Positions 13,094-19,619 of a stretch of DNA of 19,619 nucleotides are shown one piece after another. The notes beneath the pieces were generated by a model. That model was given only the letters and a program-made list of their open reading frames with translations. It was not told where the DNA came from and ran no database searches. Source of the DNA: JAUSEW01 sp964414015. GTDB taxonomy: Bacteria; Patescibacteriota; Microgenomatia; Levybacterales; UBA12049. Position 1 is the first letter of the stretch. Every line of letters begins with the position of its first letter. The position numbers and the translations under genes are program-made. The DNA is taken from NCBI GenBank assembly GCA_964414015.1, contig CAYPUE010000014.1, positions 1 through 19,619 of the forward strand, read 5' to 3'.

Positions 13094-14235
13094 TTCTTTA
13101 ATGCCTCTAGGCCTGGGAGGGTTTCGCCGGATAAGAATGCGAGCATTGCTCCTCCGCCGGTTGAGAGGAAACATCGGCTTTTGGGCATACAGGCAAAACT
13201 ATCCAGAAGACAAATTTTGTCCAAAAATCCTACTGTATCTCCTCCGCCCACAACCACATAAGCACTGCTCTTAACCAATCCTTCTGCTAGCTTTTTGCTT
13301 CCCTCTTCGCTTTTGATTATTTCTGATTTGCTGTCTGAAATTTTCCCTAACGGTCCATTCCACACAACTGTCTTAGCCAGACTGATGATCTGCAAAAAAT
13401 TTTCTGCGCTTTTTGGCGTAATATCTGTACCCTCGTCGTTTAAATCCGCCACCAGAAGCACTGACTTTCTGCCTTTGATTTTTTCGTGTTGGACTTGAAA
13501 TAAGGTTTTTACATCTCCGGCTAATTTTCCGCCAACCAAAACATAATCTGCAATATGGTGCATTTTTTCAACTAAAGGAAGTTTCGTTTCTAATTTTGCG
13601 CCGCCGATAATAACTACCAGCGGACGTTTCGGATTTTCCAAAATTCCCGACAAAACTTCCACTTCTTTTTGCAATTGAAATCCGGCAAAATGAGGCAAAA
13701 ATTTGGCCACTCCGACAATTGAAGCATTATCTCTATGAGAAACTGCGAATGCATCATTAACATAAATATCTGCAAGATTTGCTAAATTTTTGGCAAACTG
13801 CAGATCATTTTCCTCTTCTCCTTGATAAAACCTTAAATTTTCCAAGAGAAAAATATTCTGTCCAATCTCCCACCCCGCAAACCCACCGAGACTTGAATTA
13901 TGAAGCATGAATTGTGAATTATGGTTTAACTTTTTATTAAACCATTCTGCGACAGGATACAAGCTAAACTCTTTTTCCTCTTTTTGATATTTGATATTTG
14001 ATATCTGATATTTCGGACGCGGACGTCCGAGGTGTCCGGCAATAATTACCTTTGCCCCGTTTTTCAAAAGAAATTCCAAAGTCGGAAGACCTGCTTTCAA
14101 CCTCGTATCATCCTCTATATATTTTTGATTTTTGATTTTTGATTTTTGATATGTTATTGGAACATCCAAATCCAACCGCACCAAAACCCTCTTCCCTTCA
14201 ATTTTTGCTTGATTTAATATCGGCAATTTAATCAT
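13090..14235 (-). CDS. pgk: Phosphoglycerate kinase
   Basis: Transfers phosphate between 1,3-bisphosphoglycerate and ADP in glycolysis. The 381 residues carry the family signature RVLVRLDLDVP (16-26), AGHLGRP with substrate residues H67 and R70, LLENLRFYQGEEEND (130-144), VNDAFAVSHRDNASI (159-173), IIGGAKLETKLPLVEKM (209-225), NGPLG (293-297) and the nucleotide site GGGDTVGFLDK (about 330-340). It is a little shorter than the usual 390-400 despite three added loops, at about 27-43, 72-86 and 101-116, each encoded by 7-base repeats. The start is 8 bases downstream of the CvpA-CAP stop, so it is probably co-transcribed with that gene. Its stop overlaps the converging small gene. Confidence 0.97.
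   Translation of the reverse strand: MIKLPILNQAKIEGKRVLVRLDLDVPITYQKSKIKNQKYIEDDTRLKAGLPTLEFLLKNGAKVIIAGHLGRPRPKYQISNIKYQKEEKEFSLYPVAEWFNKKLNHNSQFMLHNSSLGGFAGWEIGQNIFLLENLRFYQGEEENDLQFAKNLANLADIYVNDAFAVSHRDNASIVGVAKFLPHFAGFQLQKEVEVLSGILENPKRPLVVIIGGAKLETKLPLVEKMHHIADYVLVGGKLAGDVKTLFQVQHEKIKGRKSVLLVADLNDEGTDITPKSAENFLQIISLAKTVVWNGPLGKISDSKSEIIKSEEGSKKLAEGLVKSSAYVVVGGGDTVGFLDKICLLDSFACMPKSRCFLSTGGGAMLAFLSGETLPGLEALKN
13895..13922. repeat. Heptamer tandem repeat inside pgk, tract 1
   Basis: Units on the plus strand: GAATTAT, GAAGCAT, GAATTGT, GAATTAT. The tract encodes the asparagine- and histidine-rich stretch NHNSQFMLHNSS at about 104-115 of PGK, where the family normally has a short variable loop. 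Confidence 0.8.
13982..14009. repeat. Heptamer tandem repeat inside pgk, tract 2
   Basis: Units on the plus strand: TTTTGAT, ATTTGAT, ATTTGAT, ATCTGAT. They encode KYQISNIKYQK at about 75-85 of PGK, immediately after the conserved AGHLGRP. Confidence 0.85.
14121..14148. repeat. Heptamer tandem repeat inside pgk, tract 3
   Basis: Four exact ATTTTTG units on the plus strand. They encode QKSKIKNQKY at about 30-39 of PGK, in the loop after the conserved LDLDVP. Confidence 0.88.
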
Positions 14236-14243
14236 AAAATAAT

Positions 14244-15242
14244 TCAGTCCGTGAATTCTTGGCAGAACATTTTGCCATAAATTCCTCCGTCGATTACGCC
14301 TATTCCAATCTTACCAAAATTTTGGGAAAGAATATTGGCTCTGTGCCCTAGGCTTTGCATCAGTCCTTGCATTGCCAATTCTACGCTTGGGGAAAAAGCT
14401 AAATTTTCTCCGGCATAAGTAAAAGAGATGCTAACTTGAGCCATTCTGTCAAACGGAGATAATCCTTCAGGGGTATAGTGGGAAAAATATCCTCTTTGAA
14501 GCATATCGGTACAATGTTCTCTGCCAACGCTGGTAAGATTTCCGTCAAAAGATAATGTAGACAGCCCCCTTGAAACTCTTTCCTTATTTACCATTGCAAT
14601 CATCCTACGTTCTGAAATTTCATCTATTTTTAGATTATTAGTTTGAAATTGAAGCTTAACGATTGAGTTATCTTGCGGTTCAACCGTTAAGAAATTCAAA
14701 GTCTCATTTAAGGCGCCGCCAAAAACTTTTTGAAGGTCGCTTTCGAATCCTTGGGTTTTCTGGACAAGAACACTGCCTATTTTCGATGAAGAAATGGAAT
14801 TTTTAAGAAACGGCGAGAAGGGAAAGGATATTATTAGGGAAAAAATGAAAGAGAGAAGTACCAATGCTGATGCAAGGGATGGAACTATTCCCAAAAAGCT
14901 ATTTGTTTTCTTGATCAAAGCCGGCACTTTGGAAGAATTAGCAAATGCTAAATTAATGATTGTTTTTAGAATTAAACTTATAATTATCTCACTGATAACA
15001 GCTGCGATTAAAAAGCCCAAAGCCTTACTAAAACCTGAAGGCATGGCAATAAATTTGGTTAGCAAAGAAGCAATTACACCATAAAATTTAAGTCCGGCGA
15101 TAAAAGAAAAAATAAAGCCAAAAAAATCTATTGCGGATTGAATAAATCCTAGAGATAAGCCTTGAATGATATAAGCTATGACTACAACAAGAATTATGCC
15201 GTCTACCCAATTAAATCCGTTCAAAAAAATTAAGTTTGCCAT
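14244..15242 (-). CDS. CvpA-like membrane domain fused to an extracellular CAP (SCP-like) domain
   Basis: A 332-residue two-part protein. Residues 1-145 have four hydrophobic segments (about 14-30, 32-52, 72-97 and 117-141) in the layout of the CvpA/colicin V production family (WVDGIILVVVIAYIIQGLSLGF). After a linker of about 150-205, residues 211-330 form a CAP domain: MIAMVNKERVSRGLSTLSFD, H243 (EHCTDMLQRGYFSHYTPEG, with H255), the GENLA box with E279, and GHRANIL with H300, ending in a GIGV strand. CAP domains act outside the cell as putative hydrolases or binding modules. The fusion places it on the outer face of the membrane. It is divergent from the penicillin-binding protein genes and 8 bases upstream of pgk. 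A role in envelope or septum biology is inferred. Confidence 0.88.
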   Translation of the reverse strand: MANLIFLNGFNWVDGIILVVVIAYIIQGLSLGFIQSAIDFFGFIFSFIAGLKFYGVIASLLTKFIAMPSGFSKALGFLIAAVISEIIISLILKTIINLAFANSSKVPALIKKTNSFLGIVPSLASALVLLSFIFSLIISFPFSPFLKNSISSSKIGSVLVQKTQGFESDLQKVFGGALNETLNFLTVEPQDNSIVKLQFQTNNLKIDEISERRMIAMVNKERVSRGLSTLSFDGNLTSVGREHCTDMLQRGYFSHYTPEGLSPFDRMAQVSISFTYAGENLAFSPSVELAMQGLMQSLGHRANILSQNFGKIGIGVIDGGIYGKMFCQEFTD

Positions 15243-15265
15243 CAGTAATATTTAAATGATATCAT
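15236..15265 (+). promoter_or_regulatory. Leaderless promoter of the first penicillin-binding protein gene
   Basis: TTGCCA (15236-15241), an 18-base spacer and TATCAT (15260-15265) are followed by 7 bases and the ATG at 15273. The -35 overlaps the start codon of the divergent CvpA-CAP gene. Confidence 0.65.
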
Positions 15266-15272
15266 AAAACCT

Positions 15273-17441
15273 ATGCCTCACTTAATAAAAAGTATCCGAA
15301 AAAGAATCAAAAAGATAAAACGCTGGAAATTGTTTAGCCTAGTAGGCGTTATTTTAATTCTTTTTGTAGGTTTTTTATACATACTCAAAGACCTTCCCTC
15401 TCCGACGAAATTAACCAGCGCAAGCCTTCCTCAATCAACGCAAATACTCGATAGAAACGGGGTACTTCTCTACACGATATATACACAGAAAAACCAAACA
15501 TTTATCCCTTTATCATCTATTCCCAAAACTGTTCAGCAGGCAACGATCTCAATTGAAGATAAAGATTTTTATAATCATGGGCCGATAGATTTAAGAGGCA
15601 TTGCGCGTTCCCTTGTTTCAATTATTTTTCACCGCGAACTGCAAGGCGGTTCAACGATTACCCAGCAATTAGTTAAAAACAGCCTGCTTACTCCGGAAAG
15701 AACTATTACCAGAAAAATTAAGGAAGCCATGCTTTCTTTCGCAACAGAACTTTTATATTCAAAAAATAGGATTTTGGAGATGTATCTTAATCAAATTCCC
15801 TATGGCGGAACTGCTTACGGCATAGAAGCGGCAGCCCAAACGTATTTCGGCAAAAAGGCCTCGGATCTGGATTTGGCGCAAAGCGCACTTCTTGCAGGTT
15901 TGCCTGAATCTCCAACCACTTTTTCTCCGTTTGGATCTCATCCTGAACTGGCAAAACAACAACAATCTTTTGTTATCAAAGCTATGCTTAATCAAAACTA
16001 TATTAGCGAAAATGAAGCTGATAAAGCCTTAAGCGAACCTTTAAAATATGAAAATGTCTTAAGCGGGATAAAAGCTCCGCATTTTGTCTTTTACATAAAA
16101 GATCTTTTGTCTAAACTCTACGGCACGGAAATAGTAGAACAGGGAGGATTAAAAGTAATAACCAGTCTTGACTGGCCAATTCAGCAATTCGCCCAAGATG
16201 CAGTTGCAACTGAAGTAGCCAAACTTAAACCATATGATGTTTCTAATGGAGCCTCTCTTGTTACAAATCCCGCAACCGGAGAAATTTTGGCAATGGTTGG
16301 AAGTTGGGATTATTTTGATGAAGCAAATGATGGTAATGTCAATGTTACCCTAGCTTTAAGACAACCCGGTTCCTCGATCAAGCCCATTAATTATACTTTG
16401 GGACTAATCAATGACTATACTGCGGCGACACCCTTTGCGGACCAAAAAGTCTGTTTTCCAAATCCGGGAGGCAAACCTCCATATTGTCCTGTAAATTACG
16501 ACGGCAAATGGCATGGGATTTTGCAAATGCGCTTTGCTCTGGCAAACTCTGTCAATATACCGGCAGTTAAAATGCTAAAAGTTAACGGCGTTCCGGCAAT
16601 GATCGCAACTTCCGAAGCTATGGGAATAACTACTTTCAATAATGCCAGCGATTACGGTTTGTCTTTGGCTCTTGGGTCCGGAGAAGTTACTATGCTTGAT
16701 ATGGCAACTGCTTATGGAGTTTTGGCAAACGGAGGATATAGGGTGGATCTAAACCCAATTCTTAAAGTAATAGATAAGAATGGTAAAGAAATAAAATCTT
16801 TTCAGCCTTTGCCCTCCCCTATCTTTGGGAAAAAGGTTCTGCCCGAAGGAATTGCCTATATTATAACCAATATTTTATCCGATAACGGTGCAAGAATTAT
16901 GGCATTTGGGGAGAATTCGCCGCTTCGGATAAAAGATTTTCCTGTGGCTGTCAAAACCGGTACCACTAATGATTTTAGGGATAACTGGACTATTGGCTAT
17001 ACCCCGACTTTCGTTGTGGCAGTTTGGGTGGGAAATAATGATAATACTCCAATGAGCGGTCTTGTTTCCGGAGTTACAGGGGCTGCACCAATTTGGCATA
17101 ATATTATGGCTCGCCTTATTGATGATAAACCTCCCTCTTCTTTACAACGACCCCCGAATATTATCCAAAAACAAATTTGTTCAACTTCCGGACTTCTTCC
17201 TCCTCCGCAAGGGACTCCCAACAGATGTCCAACCCGACTTGAGTATTTTATCAAGGGAACCGAGCCGAATCGGATTGATCCGGGGACACAACTGGTTACA
17301 ATCGACAAAGCCACCAATGATCTGGCAACCAAAGGACAAACGGACAATGTTGAACAAAGAGGAGAAATAGTTGTTACGGATCCAACCGGTGACAGTTATT
17401 GCCTAACCTGTCCTCATCCTATAGAAACGCCTACTCCTTAA
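15273..17441 (+). CDS. Class A penicillin-binding protein (glycosyltransferase-transpeptidase), copy 1
   Basis: Polymerises lipid II and cross-links peptidoglycan at the outer face of the membrane. The 722 residues start with a basic cytosolic tail and one membrane segment (about 19-39). The glycosyltransferase domain follows, with catalytic E95 in IEDKDFY, QGGSTITQQLVKN (124-136) and ILEMYLNQIPYGG (167-179). The transpeptidase domain has SxxK at S367-K370 (RQPGSSIKP), SxN at S426-N428 (ANSVNIP) and KTG at 561-563. The tail after about residue 615 is proline-rich and carries cysteines (C636, C652, C710, C713), which could pair outside the cell. All catalytic motifs are intact. A paralogue follows 55 bases downstream on the same strand. 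Confidence 0.95.
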   Translation: MPHLIKSIRKRIKKIKRWKLFSLVGVILILFVGFLYILKDLPSPTKLTSASLPQSTQILDRNGVLLYTIYTQKNQTFIPLSSIPKTVQQATISIEDKDFYNHGPIDLRGIARSLVSIIFHRELQGGSTITQQLVKNSLLTPERTITRKIKEAMLSFATELLYSKNRILEMYLNQIPYGGTAYGIEAAAQTYFGKKASDLDLAQSALLAGLPESPTTFSPFGSHPELAKQQQSFVIKAMLNQNYISENEADKALSEPLKYENVLSGIKAPHFVFYIKDLLSKLYGTEIVEQGGLKVITSLDWPIQQFAQDAVATEVAKLKPYDVSNGASLVTNPATGEILAMVGSWDYFDEANDGNVNVTLALRQPGSSIKPINYTLGLINDYTAATPFADQKVCFPNPGGKPPYCPVNYDGKWHGILQMRFALANSVNIPAVKMLKVNGVPAMIATSEAMGITTFNNASDYGLSLALGSGEVTMLDMATAYGVLANGGYRVDLNPILKVIDKNGKEIKSFQPLPSPIFGKKVLPEGIAYIITNILSDNGARIMAFGENSPLRIKDFPVAVKTGTTNDFRDNWTIGYTPTFVVAVWVGNNDNTPMSGLVSGVTGAAPIWHNIMARLIDDKPPSSLQRPPNIIQKQICSTSGLLPPPQGTPNRCPTRLEYFIKGTEPNRIDPGTQLVTIDKATNDLATKGQTDNVEQRGEIVVTDPTGDSYCLTCPHPIETPTP
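15843..15887 (+). repeat. 45-base segment identical to one in the downstream paralogue
   Basis: The 45 bases at 15843-15887 occur exactly again at 18100-18144, inside the second penicillin-binding protein gene. They encode YFGKKASDLDLAQSA. The flanking DNA differs at many third positions, so this is a patch of exact identity within a more diverged pair. Confidence 0.9.
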
Positions 17442-17473
17442 AGTTCCCTATTCCAAAAATAAAATTCTCATAG

Positions 17474-17479
17474 TATAAT
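17474..17479 (+). promoter_or_regulatory. -10 element (TATAAT) for the second penicillin-binding protein gene
   Basis: A perfect TATAAT lies 17 bases before the ATG at 17497, giving a leader of about 10 bases without a Shine-Dalgarno. The -35 (TTCCAA at 17451) is weak. The gene could thus be expressed apart from its upstream paralogue. Confidence 0.6.
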
Positions 17480-17496
17480 CCCGACAAAGACTGCTT

Positions 17497-19512
17497 ATGA
17501 AAATAAAAAACTTGCGTCATAAAAAAATAAAGGCTATAAAAATTTTTCCTCCTCCCTTTTCTTTAAAGTTTAAATATTTTTCTCTAGGAGTTTTTTTTTC
17601 TTTAGTTTTTGTTTTTTTGCCGCTATTATTTGTCATTTTCCTTTCGGAACTTCCCAATCCAAATCTGCTCCGCTTAAATCAATATCCGCAGGCAACGAAA
17701 ATCTATGATCGTAACAATAGGCTTCTTTACCAGATATACGCAACTGAAAATAGAACCGCTATTCCTCTTTCATCCATCCCGAAATCTTTACAGAATGCTA
17801 CTATTGCCATCGAGGACAAAAATTTTTATTCCAACGCAGGATTTGATTTACTGGCAATTATCAGAGCCGCAGTCGCAGATTTTAAAGGCGACTCTTTTCA
17901 AGGAGGTTCAACGATTACCCAGCAGCTTATAAAATCAACTCTTTTAACTCCGCAGCCGACACTGCAACGGAAAATTAAAGAGATTGTTTTATCTATTTGG
18001 GCGAACAGTATCTATAAAAAAGGTGAAATCTTGGAAATGTATCTTAATCAAGTTCCATATGGAGGGACTTCTTGGGGTGTTGAAGCAGCTTCCCAGGTTT
18101 ATTTCGGCAAAAAGGCCTCGGATCTGGATTTGGCGCAAAGCGCATTTTTGGCAGGTTTGCCTCAAGCTCCATCAACTTATTCTCCTTATGGAGAAAGCCC
18201 TTCTCTTTGGAAACAAAGACAAGCAGAGGTTTTAAAGCAAATGGTAACTTTGGGTTTTATCAGTAAAGCCGAAAAAGAGGATGCGGAAAAAGAAGAGCTA
18301 ATTTTCAATCCTCCGCAAATACCTCTTTATGCGCCCCACTTTGTGATGTATATTAAAGATTTACTGGTAAAAAGGTATGGTTTGGCAGCAGTTGAAAAAG
18401 GCGGACTTAAGGTCAAAACCAGCCTTGATTTGCAACTGCAGGAACAAGTGCAAGATGTAGTCAAAGAAGAGGTGCAAAATAATAATTATCTTAATCTTAC
18501 CAATGGAGCCGCTCTAATTACGAATCCTAAAAACGGAGAAATTTTGGCAATGGTTGGAAGCTGGGATTATACGGATCCGCAGGGCGGGAATGTCAATGCA
18601 ACCCTAGCCTTAAGGCAGCCTGGATCTTCTATCAAAGTTGTAACTTATTCTGCGGCATTAGCTAATGGCTTTACTCCGGCAACATTTTTGGATGATTCGC
18701 CTATAACTTTTAATAATCCAGGCTCCGAAAGTTATTCTCCTGTTAATTACGATGGTAAATTCCACGGCTTAGTATCCTTAAGAAAAGCTTTTGCCAATTC
18801 TTTTAATATCCCTGCAGTCAAAACTCTGAATAAAATTGGCGTTCCGACCATGATTGATCTTGGCAAAAAAATGGGCATTACTACCTGGAATGATCCGGGA
18901 AGTTACGGGCTTTCCCTTACTCTTGGCGGAGCAGATATAAAAATGCTTGATATGGCTAGTGTTTATGGTGTTTTGGCAAATCAAGGAAAAAGAGTTGAAA
19001 TTAATCCGATTTTGAAAATAACCGATCCAACCGGAAATATTCTTGAAGAAAAAGGTAAGGCTAAAGAAGTACAAGTTATAGATCCAGGAATTGCCTTTAT
19101 TATTTCCGATATTTTAGCTGATAATTTAGCAAGGTCGGAAGAATTCGGTATAAATTCTCCGCTTTTGCTACCAAATCACACGGTTTCCGTTAAAACAGGG
19201 ACTTCTGATGATAAAAGAGACAATTGGACTATCGGTTATACACCTTCTTATGTAGTGGCGGTTTGGGTGGGAAATAATGATAATAGTCCGATGAGCCCAA
19301 CCTTGACTTCCGGCATTACCGGAGCAGCTCCAATTTGGAACAGGCTTATGACAAATCTTTTAATAAATTCCAAAAATGAAAAATTTACAATGCCTTCTGA
19401 TGTTATCGCAAAACCTTGTATTGGCAGAATAGAATATTTCATCAAAGGTACGGAAAATTCCGTAAATTGCACTTACATTCCTCCCAAAATAACCCCCTCC
19501 CCAACCCCCTAA
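17497..19512 (+). CDS. Class A penicillin-binding protein (glycosyltransferase-transpeptidase), copy 2
   Basis: Same enzyme type as the gene before it, with 671 residues. A basic N-terminal tail is followed by a strongly hydrophobic membrane segment (about 28-50, rich in phenylalanine). The glycosyltransferase domain has E106 in IEDKNFY, QGGSTITQQLIKS (135-147) and ILEMYLNQVPYGG (178-190). The transpeptidase domain has SxxK at S377-K380, SxN at S435-N437 and KTG at 566-568. The C-terminal tail is shorter than in copy 1 (after about 625) and ends in TPSPTP, echoing the ETPTP end of copy 1. The pair arose by tandem duplication and both look active. Different extracytoplasmic tails suggest a division of labour, which is inference. 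Confidence 0.95.
   Translation: MKIKNLRHKKIKAIKIFPPPFSLKFKYFSLGVFFSLVFVFLPLLFVIFLSELPNPNLLRLNQYPQATKIYDRNNRLLYQIYATENRTAIPLSSIPKSLQNATIAIEDKNFYSNAGFDLLAIIRAAVADFKGDSFQGGSTITQQLIKSTLLTPQPTLQRKIKEIVLSIWANSIYKKGEILEMYLNQVPYGGTSWGVEAASQVYFGKKASDLDLAQSAFLAGLPQAPSTYSPYGESPSLWKQRQAEVLKQMVTLGFISKAEKEDAEKEELIFNPPQIPLYAPHFVMYIKDLLVKRYGLAAVEKGGLKVKTSLDLQLQEQVQDVVKEEVQNNNYLNLTNGAALITNPKNGEILAMVGSWDYTDPQGGNVNATLALRQPGSSIKVVTYSAALANGFTPATFLDDSPITFNNPGSESYSPVNYDGKFHGLVSLRKAFANSFNIPAVKTLNKIGVPTMIDLGKKMGITTWNDPGSYGLSLTLGGADIKMLDMASVYGVLANQGKRVEINPILKITDPTGNILEEKGKAKEVQVIDPGIAFIISDILADNLARSEEFGINSPLLLPNHTVSVKTGTSDDKRDNWTIGYTPSYVVAVWVGNNDNSPMSPTLTSGITGAAPIWNRLMTNLLINSKNEKFTMPSDVIAKPCIGRIEYFIKGTENSVNCTYIPPKITPSPTP
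18100..18144 (+). repeat. Second copy of the 45-base identical segment
   Basis: Matches 15843-15887 exactly. It lies at the same codons of the glycosyltransferase domain. Confidence 0.9.
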
Positions 19513-19540
19513 TCCAAATTTTCGATCTCCTCTCCATCTA

Positions 19541-19619
19541 ATGGATGACATTAGAACCTATTACGAGTCTGGTGCAATACTCCCATTAGCTTGTCTTAGC
19601 AATGTCAAAGAGCTTGAGC
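19541..19619 (+). CDS. Possible start of a gene cut by the window edge
   Basis: An ATG at 19541 opens a frame that stays open to the last base and reads MDDIRTYYESGAILPLACLS then NVKELE. The composition is protein-like, but only 26 codons are visible and there is no clear promoter or Shine-Dalgarno before it. I do not recognise it. Confidence 0.35.
   Translation, partial: MDDIRTYYESGAILPLACLSNVKELE

Noticed and set aside
13895..14148. Repeats in pgk as a CRISPR array
   Set aside because: The units are 7 bases, tandem without spacers, and in frame within a conserved enzyme.
1..19619. tRNA, rRNA, transposase, integrase, att sites or prophage genes
   Set aside because: None could be seen by reading both strands. 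The window looks like stable chromosomal sequence.

Overview
This is an AT-rich window (20 protein-coding genes called, one cut at the right edge) that reads as a chromosomal segment of a Patescibacteria/CPR bacterium, most likely of the Microgenomates type. That placement is an inference. It rests on the short genes with very tight spacing, the DUF5667-like secreted protein, a CvpA-CAP fusion, tandem class A penicillin-binding proteins, an adenosylcobalamin-dependent ribonucleotide reductase with only a cobalamin adenosyltransferase beside it (no cobalamin biosynthesis genes), and AT-rich promoters with little use of Shine-Dalgarno sequences. TGA works as a stop for several genes, so the code is the ordinary bacterial one and not the TGA=Gly code of Gracilibacteria.

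Layout. (1) Positions 91-2130, minus strand: two genes, each preceded by its own cobalamin riboswitch. The first is a PduO-type cob(I)alamin adenosyltransferase. The second is an unrecognised 339-residue protein ending in a zinc ribbon. (2) 2165-4736, plus: an ABC-2 type exporter of one ATPase and two DUF990-like permeases. (3) 4738-7687, minus: nrdR-nrdJ with a strong promoter and candidate operators. NrdJ is the obvious consumer of the adenosylcobalamin made by the PduO enzyme. (4) 7847-10264, minus: an HD-domain phosphohydrolase, a CBS-methyltransferase fusion and a secreted DUF5667-like protein. (5) 10430-11068, plus: a HAD phosphatase, convergent with the next block. (6) 11121-15242, minus: GAPDH with a cytidylate-kinase-like gene, then PGK with a CvpA-CAP protein upstream; a small plus-strand gene of unknown function lies between GAPDH and PGK. 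(7) 15273-19512, plus: two tandem class A penicillin-binding proteins, divergent from the CvpA-CAP gene. A possible new reading frame starts at 19541 and runs off the end.

Themes. Cobalamin use is the clearest functional thread: riboswitch sensing, cofactor adenosylation, then B12-dependent deoxyribonucleotide synthesis. The two riboswitch-controlled genes have the clearest Shine-Dalgarno sequences in the window, both inside potential sequestering hairpins. Four other genes start exactly 7 bases after a -10 hexamer and are probably leaderless. Five tandem tracts of degenerate 7-base units sit in frame inside three conserved enzymes (PduO, GAPDH, PGK), where they encode extra loop residues. 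The most novel element is the unknown gene at 91-1110 under direct cobalamin riboswitch control.
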